In this document: positions 32,069-41,001 of the stretch, one piece after another
Layout of the letters: each line of letters opens with the position of its first letter
How positions within the stretch are numbered: the first letter of the stretch is position 1
NCBI RefSeq assembly: GCF_022682305.1
Contig: NZ_CP093528.1
Location: 186,001-250,000, forward strand
DNA length: 64,000 nt
From: Shinella zoogloeoides
Lineage (GTDB): Bacteria > Pseudomonadota > Alphaproteobacteria > Rhizobiales > Rhizobiaceae
Reading direction: 5' to 3'
The notes under the pieces: model-generated
The model's input: only the letters and a program-made list of their open reading frames with translations
Database searches by the model: none
What the model was told of the DNA's origin: nothing
Program-made: the position numbers and the translations under genes

Positions 32069-32629
32069 ATGGGTATGAGCGCCGAACTGCATTTTGATGC
32101 GTCCGAGATTGATGCTCTCGGTCGAGCCATCGCCCGCTTGCCCGGTGAGATCAAGACCAAGGCGTTCGCCAGAGCCATGCGCCGCATGCGAGACATGGCC
32201 CGGGTACGAATCGTGCGCGTATCTGCAAAGCGTGCGGATTTGCCCGTCGGTATGGTGCGCGATCTGACGACGGCGGCATTCAATGCGGGCGGCAATACCG
32301 TAGAGGTCGTGATGCGGTCCGGATGGATCGGACTTGCGAAGCTGCCGCACCAGGAGACGGCTGAAGGTGTTCACGTCAAAGGTCGCGGCATGCTTAAGTC
32401 TGCGTTCCGGGCGAAAATGGAGAGCGAACACGTCGGCGTTTTCATCAACACGCGTGGTCTGAACAAAAAGAGCGGCCGCAACAATGCGATCCGTGAACTG
32501 TTCGGCCCGAACCCGGCGCACGATGTGACGAACAATCCGGATGAGTACATCAAGGTGCTCGCCGAACTGATCGAGGAGCACCTCGCCCCTCGCGTCCTGC
32601 ACGAGCTGGGTCGCCTCCTTCCGGGGTGA
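32069..32629 (+). CDS. Minor tail GpZ-like protein
   Basis: This product of about 186 residues has the helical basic N-terminal half typical of phage minor tail/tail-completion proteins of the GpZ group (AIARLPGEIKTKAFARAMRRMRDMARVRIVRVSAKRADLP), then a beta segment. Assigned by pattern only. Unusually it precedes the terminase genes. There are Met codons at 32069 and 32075 and no good ribosome-binding site, possibly because the mRNA starts near here. Confidence 0.55.
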   Translation: MGMSAELHFDASEIDALGRAIARLPGEIKTKAFARAMRRMRDMARVRIVRVSAKRADLPVGMVRDLTTAAFNAGGNTVEVVMRSGWIGLAKLPHQETAEGVHVKGRGMLKSAFRAKMESEHVGVFINTRGLNKKSGRNNAIRELFGPNPAHDVTNNPDEYIKVLAELIEEHLAPRVLHELGRLLPG

Positions 32630-32770
32630 CCCCCCCCCTTCTCGGGTCCTTCCCCGGTACTCCACCCTTGCGGGCCGGGACGAGCCCGAAATTTCGCTAG
32701 TCAGATCACTTGAAAAACTGACCTGACACCCCTGACTGACATTGCGGAAACCCTGACAAGAGCCTGACGA

Positions 32771-33379
32771 ATGAGCGCGACAGACGATGGCGGCGTTTGG
32801 GTCTCCGTGGCCGACCTCGCCAAACGCAAAGGCGTGACGCGACAGAGCGCCAGCGAGAGGATCGCCAAGCTGGAGCGTGACGGGTTGATCGTCACGCGGC
32901 GAGAAGGACGCAGCAAGCTGGTTGAGTTGGCGACCTATGACCGTATCGTCGGCCAGGTCGGCGACCTTTTCCGCGAGCAGGCGGCGGAGACGAAGCAGGC
33001 CGCAACGCGGGAACCGCAAGCCAGCGGCCCGCTCCGCGACGCCCAGGCCGAGCGCGCTCAATATGAAGCGAAGCTCAAGGCCCTCGATTTCGCCGAACGT
33101 ACCGGGCAGGTGGTTGCTGTTCGCGGTCCGCACGGCGTCGAGACGGCCATGATCCGGATCGTCGAGCAGATCGTGCGCGAATTACAGCAGCCGTTCGACT
33201 GGATTCCCGATCTCGTCGAAGCCGCATCGCAAGGTGAGCCAGCGATGCGGCGCGTCCTTCGCAAGAAAATCCATGAACAGCGGCAAGCCATTTCCGCAAA
33301 GATGACATCGCTTCTCGGCGAAGCGCTCGAAGCAGAAGCAGCCGGTGTCGATGTCGACCTGGCGTCCGGAGACGAATGA
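32771..33379 (+). CDS. Terminase small subunit-like DNA-binding protein
   Basis: This 202-residue protein has an N-terminal winged HTH (WVSVADLAKRKGVTRQSASERIAKLERDGLI) and a helical C-terminal half that could oligomerise. It directly precedes, with a TGA/ATG overlap, a GpA-type large terminase, the position of lambda Nu1. It should recognise the pac/cos site. Confidence 0.75.
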   Translation: MSATDDGGVWVSVADLAKRKGVTRQSASERIAKLERDGLIVTRREGRSKLVELATYDRIVGQVGDLFREQAAETKQAATREPQASGPLRDAQAERAQYEAKLKALDFAERTGQVVAVRGPHGVETAMIRIVEQIVRELQQPFDWIPDLVEAASQGEPAMRRVLRKKIHEQRQAISAKMTSLLGEALEAEAAGVDVDLASGDE

Positions 33380-35388
33380 TGAGGATCACGCTAAAGCGCT
33401 CAGCCCTTGCGGTTCTGGCTGCCGTCGTCGCGGCCGGCGTCATGCCGGAGGACCGGCTTATGCCTTCCGCCTGGGCTGAGACTCATCTCCATGTGCCGGA
33501 CGGGCCGAAGGCTGGCAGCCTCTGGGATGCAAGCCTTACGCCCTACATCCGCGAGCCGCTCGACATGATGGCCACGGACAGCGGTGTCAACGAGGTGGCC
33601 GTCCGCAAGTCGGCGCAGACCGGCTTCACCATCATGATCATCGCCGCGGCCGGGCACATGATCGACACCGAACCGTGCCGCGCGATGATCGTGCAGCCCA
33701 CGACCGGTGCGCTGTCCGACTTCAACAAGGACAAGCTGTCCGTCTCGATCGACACGTCTCCGACCCTCAAGCGGAAGGTTAGGCCGCAGACATCGCGTGA
33801 CGGCGATGCATCGACCACCACATCGAAGCGCTATGCCGGTGGGTCACTGACGCTGGCTATCGCCAATTCCGCGGCGGATCTTCGATCGAAGACGATCAAG
33901 AAGGCCTATCTCGACGAGATCGACGAGTATCCGGATGACCTTGACGGCCAGGGCGATCCGCTCGCCATGATCGAGGCCCGTCAGGAATCCTTCCTGATGT
34001 CCGGCGAGTGGCTGCGCGCCTATGTTTCAACCCCGACCGTCAAGGGTGCGTCGAAGATCGAAGATCTCTTCGATGCGGGGGACCAGCGATATTGGTGCAT
34101 GCCCTGCCCCGGCTGCGGCGACGATTTCCGTTTTGTCTTCGACAGGAAGCATTTCCGGTTCAACGATGCCTATCCCTACGAGGCGCACTATGTGACGCCC
34201 TGCTGCGGCTCCATCGTCGAGGCGCATGAGAAGGTCGCGCTGATGCGCAAGGGCCATTGGGTCCCATTCGCATCTCGGCCTGGCACATATCCGTCCTATC
34301 ATTTCGACGCGCTCAGCTCGCCGTTCGTGCCGTGGGACAAGATTGCGTCGCGGTTTCTTTCTGCCAATGGCGATCCGCTCAAGCTGAAGGCGTTTCACAA
34401 CCTGACGCTTGGGCTTGCCTACGAGATGAAAGGCGATGCCCCGGATCACGTCCGCCTCATGGAGCGGCGGAGCGAGGTGCTCAAGCGCGGATACATACCC
34501 GCGCAGGGCCTCATCCTCACCGGCGCGGCCGACGTGCAGGGCGGTGGCATCTGGTACTCGATCCGTGCCTATGGCTCCGACCGCCAGTCTTATGTCGTCG
34601 ACGCCGACTTCATCGCCGGGGACACCGACGATCCTCACGCCGGTGCGTTCCTCAAGCTTGAGGAAATTCGCACAAAAAAGTGGCCGGACGCTTTTGGCAA
34701 GACGCGTGAAGTCGACCTCTTTGCCGTGGACTCCGGTTTCCGGGCGCATGTGGTCTATACATGGGTGCGCGGCAAGATGCGCACCTTCGCGGTAAAGGGC
34801 CTTGACGGATGGTCCCGGCCTGCCCTTGGCCAGCCGTCAAAGGTCGATATCGACTTTCGGGGTGAGCGCGTGCGCGGCGGTGCCATGGTGTGGGGTGTTG
34901 GCACCTGGTCATTGAAAGGCGCGTTTTATGCGGATCTCCGCAAAGAGGGCATGGCCGCCGGGCAGCCCGTCGATCCCCCTGGTTACATTCACTTTGGCAC
35001 ATGGATGGATGAGGCGTACTTCCGGCAGATCACGTCGGAGTATCTTGGGACCGTAAAGGTCAAAGGCCGCGTCAAACGGCAATGGGTTCCGCGAGCCGGG
35101 GAGGAAAACCATCTTCTCGACTGCGAAGTCTACAATAACGCCTTGGCTGATTACCTCGGCGTATCGCGTATGACACCTCAGGAATGGTCACGCCTTGCCG
35201 CCCTGCGGGGTGTACCGGAGAGTGTGCGTTCGCCCGATCTTTTTGCGCCGGAGCCGCTGATCGCCAGTGTTCCTGTAACGCAGTCCGCCGATGAGCAGTC
35301 TGCCATCGTCGAGATCGTCAGCGATAGACGCGACGATGATGGTTCCGTCGATTGGTTCGATAACTCCTCCTCTTTCTGGGACCGGTGA
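33376..35388 (+). CDS. Terminase large subunit, GpA family
   Basis: This 670-residue GpA-family protein has VAVRKSAQTGFTIMIIAAAGH (Walker A-like), KKAYLDEIDEYP (Walker B DE), a CMPCPGCG...CCGS zinc element and the C-terminal nuclease-type aspartates in AVDSGFRAHVVY. It packages concatemeric DNA and cuts cos or pac sites. The N-terminal hydrophobic stretch is odd for a terminase and may be a start artefact (alternative Met further in, e.g. residue 23). Confidence 0.92.
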   Translation: MMRITLKRSALAVLAAVVAAGVMPEDRLMPSAWAETHLHVPDGPKAGSLWDASLTPYIREPLDMMATDSGVNEVAVRKSAQTGFTIMIIAAAGHMIDTEPCRAMIVQPTTGALSDFNKDKLSVSIDTSPTLKRKVRPQTSRDGDASTTTSKRYAGGSLTLAIANSAADLRSKTIKKAYLDEIDEYPDDLDGQGDPLAMIEARQESFLMSGEWLRAYVSTPTVKGASKIEDLFDAGDQRYWCMPCPGCGDDFRFVFDRKHFRFNDAYPYEAHYVTPCCGSIVEAHEKVALMRKGHWVPFASRPGTYPSYHFDALSSPFVPWDKIASRFLSANGDPLKLKAFHNLTLGLAYEMKGDAPDHVRLMERRSEVLKRGYIPAQGLILTGAADVQGGGIWYSIRAYGSDRQSYVVDADFIAGDTDDPHAGAFLKLEEIRTKKWPDAFGKTREVDLFAVDSGFRAHVVYTWVRGKMRTFAVKGLDGWSRPALGQPSKVDIDFRGERVRGGAMVWGVGTWSLKGAFYADLRKEGMAAGQPVDPPGYIHFGTWMDEAYFRQITSEYLGTVKVKGRVKRQWVPRAGEENHLLDCEVYNNALADYLGVSRMTPQEWSRLAALRGVPESVRSPDLFAPEPLIASVPVTQSADEQSAIVEIVSDRRDDDGSVDWFDNSSSFWDR

Positions 35389-35390
35389 AC

Positions 35391-35597
35391 ATGCAGACCA
35401 GTTGGACGCAGGCCGATCTCACAGCGATCGAGGCTGCAATTGCCACCGGCGCCCGCCGTGTGCGGTTTCAGACGCATGAGGTTGAGTATCAGTCGATGGC
35501 CGACCTGCTTAAAGCGCGCGACGTCATTCGTGATGCGCTTTGCAAGCCGGAGACTGACAGCAACGTTCTCTTCGCTGAATATAGCGGTGGCTACTGA
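35391..35597 (+). CDS. GpW-like head-tail joining protein
   Basis: This 68-residue protein matches the GpW family by length and pattern (SWTQADLTAIEAAIATGARRVRF, ADLLKARDVIRDAL). GpW in lambda joins the finished head to the tail after packaging. It is sandwiched between terminase and portal, which is the classic position. Start at 35391; an in-frame GTG lies at 35385. Confidence 0.85.
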   Translation: MQTSWTQADLTAIEAAIATGARRVRFQTHEVEYQSMADLLKARDVIRDALCKPETDSNVLFAEYSGGY

Positions 35598-37069
35598 TGA
35601 ACCTGCTCGACAAAGTCGTTTCCGTGTTTTCGCCGGAAGCGGGCGTCAAGCGCGCGGCCGCGCGGTCCATGCTCGACCAGTACCGCGAGCGCGAGTACGC
35701 GGCGGCCCAGCATGGACGGCGCAACAAGGCCTGGCGGGCGCGTAGCACATCGGCCAACGTCGAAGTCGGTGGTGCGCTTCGTGCGCTTCGTGACAGGGCT
35801 AGGGCATTCGTGCGTGACCGATGGGCCGGTCAGCGTATCCTCGATGTTCTTGTGTCGCATGTGGTCGGGACGGGCATTCTTGTCGTTGCCGACACAGGAA
35901 GCGACCGTGCAGACAAGGCGTTCAATTCCGTATTCGAGGAATGGCAGGAAATCTGCGACGCGGAAGGCGTCTTGAATTTCGGTGCTCACCAGGCGCTCTC
36001 CGTTCGATCGATGGTGGAGGGCGGTGAGGATGTGACGCGGTTTATCGATCTCTCCATGAGTGAGGCGAACGGCACGGTTCCATTCCGACTGCTTGGCCTG
36101 GAAGGCGATTGCATCGACACTTCTCGTGACAGGATCGATGGTGGCGGTTCTCGCCTTGGTGTCGAGCTTGGCGACTGGGGCCGCAGGCTGGGGCTATGGC
36201 TTCATCGAGAGCATCCTGGCGATGCATATGCGTCGCCGGTCGGCGGCTCTTCGCTCGTCGAATGGGGTGACTTGTGTCATATCTATCGGCCGCTTCGGCG
36301 AGGCCAGATCCGGGGCCTTTCGTGGTTCGCGCCGCTCCTGCTCTCGGCGAACGAGATACAGGATCTCATGGAGGCGGCGATCGTGCAGGCCCGCACGCAA
36401 GCCAGCTTCGCCGGTTTCATGAAGCGTCAGCCCGGAGGGATGGCCGTCCTCGGCGGCGAGAAGGACGATAAGGGCAAGTCCATCACCCGGATCGAACCGG
36501 GTATGATTGTCGACATAGGCGAATCCGACATCACATTCGCCAACCCCTCATCGCAGTCGGCATTTGCTGAGACGTACATTGCCGGAATGCAGGCGATGGC
36601 GGCTGGCGCTGGCCTAACCTACGATCAATTGACCGGCGATCTCAGGCAGGCGAACTATTCCAGCCTTCGCGCCGGCAAGATAGAGTTCCGTCGCCTCGTC
36701 GAGCAGATCCAGTGGCATATTGTCGGCCCGCGCCTCTGTATGCCGATCGCACGACGCTTCACCGATCGGGCGATCCTCTCGGGGAGGCTGCAACGCCGTC
36801 GCGATGGTTATCGCACACGGCTCGTCATGCCGGCAAACGAGCCGATTGATCCGAAGAAGGACCTTGAGGCGGATATTCTCGCTGTTCGTTCCGGCCGGAT
36901 GTCGCCACAGGACTTCATTTCGGGATGGGGTAACGACTGGCGGACCGTCGTCACTGACTTCAAGGCTTTCTTCGCTTTCGCCGACGACCAAAAAATCGTC
37001 TTGGACATTGATCCGCGGCGGCCGGTGAATGGCAGCCAGAAGCCCGCCGATCCATCTCCGCAGGAGTGA
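35597..37069 (+). CDS. Portal protein, lambda family
   Basis: This 490-residue lambda-type portal has NVEVGGALRALRDRARAFVRDRW, RIEPGMIVDIGESDITFANPSSQSAF, and LTYDQLTGDLRQANYSSLRAG, all family landmarks. It forms the 12-mer DNA gate at one capsid vertex. The gene follows GpW with TGATGA overlap. Confidence 0.95.
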   Translation: MNLLDKVVSVFSPEAGVKRAAARSMLDQYREREYAAAQHGRRNKAWRARSTSANVEVGGALRALRDRARAFVRDRWAGQRILDVLVSHVVGTGILVVADTGSDRADKAFNSVFEEWQEICDAEGVLNFGAHQALSVRSMVEGGEDVTRFIDLSMSEANGTVPFRLLGLEGDCIDTSRDRIDGGGSRLGVELGDWGRRLGLWLHREHPGDAYASPVGGSSLVEWGDLCHIYRPLRRGQIRGLSWFAPLLLSANEIQDLMEAAIVQARTQASFAGFMKRQPGGMAVLGGEKDDKGKSITRIEPGMIVDIGESDITFANPSSQSAFAETYIAGMQAMAAGAGLTYDQLTGDLRQANYSSLRAGKIEFRRLVEQIQWHIVGPRLCMPIARRFTDRAILSGRLQRRRDGYRTRLVMPANEPIDPKKDLEADILAVRSGRMSPQDFISGWGNDWRTVVTDFKAFFAFADDQKIVLDIDPRRPVNGSQKPADPSPQE

Positions 37070-37076
37070 AAATCAC

Positions 37077-37706
37077 ATGAGCAACGTTATCAGGCTTCCG
37101 AAGCTCATTCGGGAGGCAGAGGTTCGTGCCCAGTCTTTCGATGAGGCGGCAAACACCATAGACGTCGTCTTCACGACCGGTGCGACCGGGCGGCGCGTAT
37201 CCTGGGTGGATGGAGAATTCGATGAAGAGCTTGTCGTCAACAAGAAGAGCGTCCGCCTCGACCGCTTGAACAACGGTGCGCCTTTCCTCGACACGCATTC
37301 GAAGTGGTCGCTTTCGGACGTGCTTGGCTCCGTGGTTCGTGGAAGCGCCCGTATCGACGGTTCCTTGGGGATTGCCAAGGTTCTCCTGTCCCGTGCTGCC
37401 GATGTCGCCGACCGCGTCGCCAAGATCAAGGAGGGCGTCGTCTCCAATATTTCTGTCGGCTATCGCATTCACGCCGTGGAAAAGAAAGAACGCGCAGGCC
37501 AGACGCCTTTGCATCGCGTCATTGACTGGGAGCCATGGGAGATTTCGGCCGTGCCGATCCCTTTCGACGCCGGCGCCCAGATCCGCGCGACATCCAACGA
37601 AGACGAGACTTTTGCCTGCCGCATCATCAGCGATCCGGCAGACGTGTGCGAGCTGGTCCGCATTCGCATGCGCATGGCCGCCGCGCAACATGGTTTGGCG
37701 AGTTAG
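37077..37706 (+). CDS. HK97-type prohead protease
   Basis: This 209-residue S78-like protease has FLDTHSKWSLSDVLGSV (His) and KEGVVSNISVGYRIHAVE (Ser-type site) and ends in a short linker. It matures the capsid by cleaving the delta domain of the head protein. The start at 37077 (MSNVIRL) is just after the portal stop. Confidence 0.88.
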   Translation: MSNVIRLPKLIREAEVRAQSFDEAANTIDVVFTTGATGRRVSWVDGEFDEELVVNKKSVRLDRLNNGAPFLDTHSKWSLSDVLGSVVRGSARIDGSLGIAKVLLSRAADVADRVAKIKEGVVSNISVGYRIHAVEKKERAGQTPLHRVIDWEPWEISAVPIPFDAGAQIRATSNEDETFACRIISDPADVCELVRIRMRMAAAQHGLAS

Positions 37707-37773
37707 CGGACCCCGCACCGTCATTGCCCGTCAACCGCCGTCCGGGGCGCGGCATCTCCTCAAGGAGTGAAAG

Positions 37774-39267
37774 ATGAAAACTCTCAAGGAAATGCGGGAG
37801 CACCTTGCCACGCTCAAGGCGCGTGCTGCCGCGAAATTCGCTGAAGTCAAGGATGGCATGGAGCCGGATGCGGCGCGTGCTATCGAAGACGAGCATAAGG
37901 GTATCCTCAAGGAAATCGGCGAAACCGAGGCCGAAATCGCGAAGCGTGAAGCCGAGATCGAGGAGGTCGATGGGCGTGCAGCGGCTGTCGTGTCGACGCC
38001 TGCTTCGACTGCTCTGCTCACGACGGAGGGGCAGCGCTCCGCCGAAATCATGACGCTCGGCCGTCAGGCGGGCATGGACGATGCTGCGATCACCGACGCG
38101 CTGCGCGCTGGCGTGAGCGTGGTAGACTTCCGCGTTCGAGCCTTCGATCATCTCGCAGCCCGTTCGGCGGCCACCCAGACCCAGCCTGCGCGGGTCCTGC
38201 GTGACGAACAGGAAACCCGACGTGCAGCAATGACCGAAGCACTCGCCTATCGTATGGGTGCGGCGATCCCTCAGGCTGGGCCTAGCGAAGCTGCGCGTCC
38301 GTTCATGTCGCGCGGACTTATCGAGATCGCAGCCGAATCTATCGGCCATCGCGGCGGCATGGTTCTCAATGCGCGCCAGATCGACGACATCTACACGCGC
38401 GCTTCGCACACAACCTCCGACTTCCCGGCAATCTTCGAGGGTGCAATCAACCGTACGCTCGAAGGTCGCTATGCGCTTGCCCAGCCGACCTATCGCCGGA
38501 TTTCGCGGAAGCGTAACTTCCGCGACTTCCGTCCGCACACCTCCGTAAAGCTCGGCGATTTCCCGATGCTGAAGAAGGTCCTCGAAGATGGGGAGATCAA
38601 GTACGGCACCTTCTCGGAAGGTAAGGAGCAGATCTCCGTCTTCAGCTACGCGATCGCACTGCGCATTACCAGACAGATGCTGATCAACGACGATCTCGGC
38701 GCCATCTCGGAAATGCTCGGCAGTTACGGGTCTTCCGTCGCGCTCTTCGAGGAACTGACGTTCTATGCCGGCGCATTCAACGGGAAGTTGGCGGATGGCA
38801 AGGATGTCTTCCACACTGACCACGGCAACGTCGCCGGAGCCGCAAGCGCGATCACCGTAGACGATGTCGGCAAGGGTCGCGCAGCGCTTTCCAAACAGAA
38901 GTCGCTCGACGGCAACCCGCTGCTGGAAAACCGCGCACGCATCCTGCTCGTCGGCCCGGACAAGATCACGGAGGCGGAAAAGCTCGTTGCCTCCATCACG
39001 CCTGCAACGGTCTCAAACGTCAACATCTTCTCCGGTCGCCTGGAACCCGTCGAAACCGCGCAGATCACCGGCAATGCCTGGTATCTCTTTGCCGATCCCG
39101 CCTCGGGCATCTCGAACTATCGCTGGGGATACCTTGATGGATACGAGGCGCCGCGCGTGCGCTTCGACGAGCCGTTCGGGCAGCAGGGTTTCGCCATGTC
39201 CGTCGAGCACGACTTCGGCTGCGGCCCGACCGACTTCCGTGGCGGATACAAGAACGCCGGCGCGTAA
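37774..39267 (+). CDS. Major capsid protein with N-terminal scaffold-like coiled coil
   Basis: This 497-residue protein has an N-terminal coiled coil (KEMREHLATLKARAAAKFAEVKDGM, KEIGETEAEIAKREAEIEEV) that would serve as the delta/scaffold domain, and a C-terminal HK97/GpT-like fold with FYAGAFNGKLADGKDVFHTDHGN. The cleavage site is probably between them. Products assemble the icosahedral head. Confidence 0.88.
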   Translation: MKTLKEMREHLATLKARAAAKFAEVKDGMEPDAARAIEDEHKGILKEIGETEAEIAKREAEIEEVDGRAAAVVSTPASTALLTTEGQRSAEIMTLGRQAGMDDAAITDALRAGVSVVDFRVRAFDHLAARSAATQTQPARVLRDEQETRRAAMTEALAYRMGAAIPQAGPSEAARPFMSRGLIEIAAESIGHRGGMVLNARQIDDIYTRASHTTSDFPAIFEGAINRTLEGRYALAQPTYRRISRKRNFRDFRPHTSVKLGDFPMLKKVLEDGEIKYGTFSEGKEQISVFSYAIALRITRQMLINDDLGAISEMLGSYGSSVALFEELTFYAGAFNGKLADGKDVFHTDHGNVAGAASAITVDDVGKGRAALSKQKSLDGNPLLENRARILLVGPDKITEAEKLVASITPATVSNVNIFSGRLEPVETAQITGNAWYLFADPASGISNYRWGYLDGYEAPRVRFDEPFGQQGFAMSVEHDFGCGPTDFRGGYKNAGA

Positions 39268-39347
39268 ACGGTATCCACGAATAAGCCAGCGAGAGACAAG
39301 CCTTCTCGCTGGCGCTTGAACGACACTCCACTCATGAGGATTGCACC

Positions 39348-39680
39348 ATGAAGAACTTCATTCAGCCGGGTAGCGCCATTGACAGCATCGCACCGTCGGG
39401 CGGGGTCGTGTCCGGCCGCCCGGTCATCATCGGTTCTCTGATCGGCATCTCCTCGGTCACGGCCGATGAAGGCAAGCCGTTCGTGCTCCAGCGCGAAGGC
39501 GTCTATCGCCTGCCGAAGGTCTCCGCGCAGGCGTGGACCCAGGGCGCCAAGATCTACTGGACGAGCAGCAACCAGGCCACGACGACCTCCAGCGGAAACA
39601 CGCTCATCGGTATCGCCGCAGCCGCTGCCGATAATCCGAGCGATTTCGGTGATGTCCTGCTTGGTCCGACAACGGTCTGA
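39348..39680 (+). CDS. DUF2190 capsid decoration protein
   Basis: This 110-residue Gly/Ala-rich protein (GSAIDSIAPSGGVVSGRPVIIGSLIG, TQGAKIYWTSSN) is of the DUF2190 family, which decorates the outside of HK97-fold capsids in several phages. Location directly after the capsid gene agrees. Confidence 0.85.
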   Translation: MKNFIQPGSAIDSIAPSGGVVSGRPVIIGSLIGISSVTADEGKPFVLQREGVYRLPKVSAQAWTQGAKIYWTSSNQATTTSSGNTLIGIAAAAADNPSDFGDVLLGPTTV

Positions 39681-39682
39681 CC

Positions 39683-40078
39683 GTGACGGACTTCCAGCGG
39701 CTCGCCAGCCTGTCCCGCATCGCCGTCGAACGTGTTCATGGCGATGCGGTGACCGTCTTCCCGACCACGCGCGGGACGGATGTCAACGCCACCGCGAAGG
39801 TCGTCGACGGGGCGGCGTATGAAACCGTTGCGTGCTTCTTCGAAAACACGCTCGCGGAGAACGATGCGCTTTCGCGTCCTTTGACCGGACAGGGGCGGCT
39901 GCAGAATGCGGCTCCGGCGATCACCGCATCGATCCGTCTGATCGACGGGAAATCCCTTGAGGCTGGTTTTCTTCTCCGTCGTGACGGTGACGGTCGCGAC
40001 TTCGAGATTGCAAGCTTCAAGCCTGATGGTGTCGGGACCGTGCTTGCCGTTCTCAATGCAAAAAGGTCGAGGTCCTGA
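39683..40078 (+). CDS. Head-tail connector-like protein
   Basis: This 131-residue protein is not clearly recognised. It is mostly beta-rich with LEAGFLLRRDGDGRDFEIASFKPDG. Position between DUF2190 and tail genes suggests a head completion role. Start is GTG at 39683. Confidence 0.6.
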   Translation: MTDFQRLASLSRIAVERVHGDAVTVFPTTRGTDVNATAKVVDGAAYETVACFFENTLAENDALSRPLTGQGRLQNAAPAITASIRLIDGKSLEAGFLLRRDGDGRDFEIASFKPDGVGTVLAVLNAKRSRS

Positions 40079-40791
40079 TGCTTTCCGCGACTGCCGTGCG
40101 CCTCGCCGCCATTGAGGTTCTTTGCCCGACCGCCATGCGCGAAAGCGGGACCGGCTTTCCGACGCTGGCGCAGCACCGCGTCTTCGATAGCCGACAGGTC
40201 GCGTTTCAGGATATCGACCTCTCGAAGGCCTTCACGCCGGTGCTGGTGCTGCATACGGCCGAAAGCGGCGCCACGCTTCGCGGGGCCGTCGCCGGGGCTG
40301 ACGATCGCGCCGGCACGACGGTCCTCGATATCGTTGCGGAGATCGCGGTGGCCGGCGACGACGAGGGCGACAGCGAGGTTTATGTTCGCTCCGAGGATGA
40401 TCCTCAGGCGCGCCTGGTGCTGGAGGCCTTGACCGCGCAGGTGCTGTATCTCCTGGAGCATGCCCCGAGCGGCCGGCTCTTCCGTAAATATGCACGCTCG
40501 ATTTCCTCGATCGAGATCAGGACGTACGGCTCTCCCGAACTGGGCGTACGTTTTTTGCGCAACACGATCCGCCTGCGTATCGACATTCCGGATGATGACT
40601 TCGACGTGCCGAATGGGTCTCTCCCGGAGCCGTGCCGAAGCCTTCACATGGAGCTGCCGGCCGGTTCCTATGCCAAAGAGAAGCTCGACGAACTGGCCGC
40701 ATTCTTCGTCATGCAATCCCTTCCTGACCTTCAGAATGCGGGCATCACGACCGATCTCGGCGTGACGGGCGAAGGCCTGCCGCAGAGTTAA
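40078..40791 (+). CDS. Phage hypothetical, head-tail region
   Basis: This 237-residue protein overlaps the previous stop by ATGA. It has a FRKYARSISSIEIRTYGSPELGVRFLRNTIRL segment and a helical end. It is probably a tail terminator or head-tail adaptor. No family is named with confidence. Confidence 0.6.
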   Translation: MLSATAVRLAAIEVLCPTAMRESGTGFPTLAQHRVFDSRQVAFQDIDLSKAFTPVLVLHTAESGATLRGAVAGADDRAGTTVLDIVAEIAVAGDDEGDSEVYVRSEDDPQARLVLEALTAQVLYLLEHAPSGRLFRKYARSISSIEIRTYGSPELGVRFLRNTIRLRIDIPDDDFDVPNGSLPEPCRSLHMELPAGSYAKEKLDELAAFFVMQSLPDLQNAGITTDLGVTGEGLPQS

Positions 40792-40806
40792 CCAGAGGAC
40801 ATCGTC

Positions 40807-41001
40807 ATGGATCTTTACCGACCTGCGCAGGGGCGGCGCGTGCCGCTGCCTGGCAGCAATCAGGCCTGGCCGGCGAGCGGCCTGCCGGCCGATCTCTCCA
40901 ATCCGTATGTCGCGCGGCTCGTGCGCGACGGCGATCTCGAAAAAGTCCCGGCAACGGAGGGCCAGCGGAAGGCCCGGAAACCCGCAGGAGATGACGCATG
41001 A
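40807..41001 (+). CDS. DUF2635 family protein
   Basis: This 64-residue protein matches DUF2635 (Mu gp38-like), with the signature RRVPLPGSNQAWPASG and VARLVRDGDL. It is typically placed immediately before the sheath gene of Mu-like tails and overlaps it here. Confidence 0.8.
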   Translation: MDLYRPAQGRRVPLPGSNQAWPASGLPADLSNPYVARLVRDGDLEKVPATEGQRKARKPAGDDA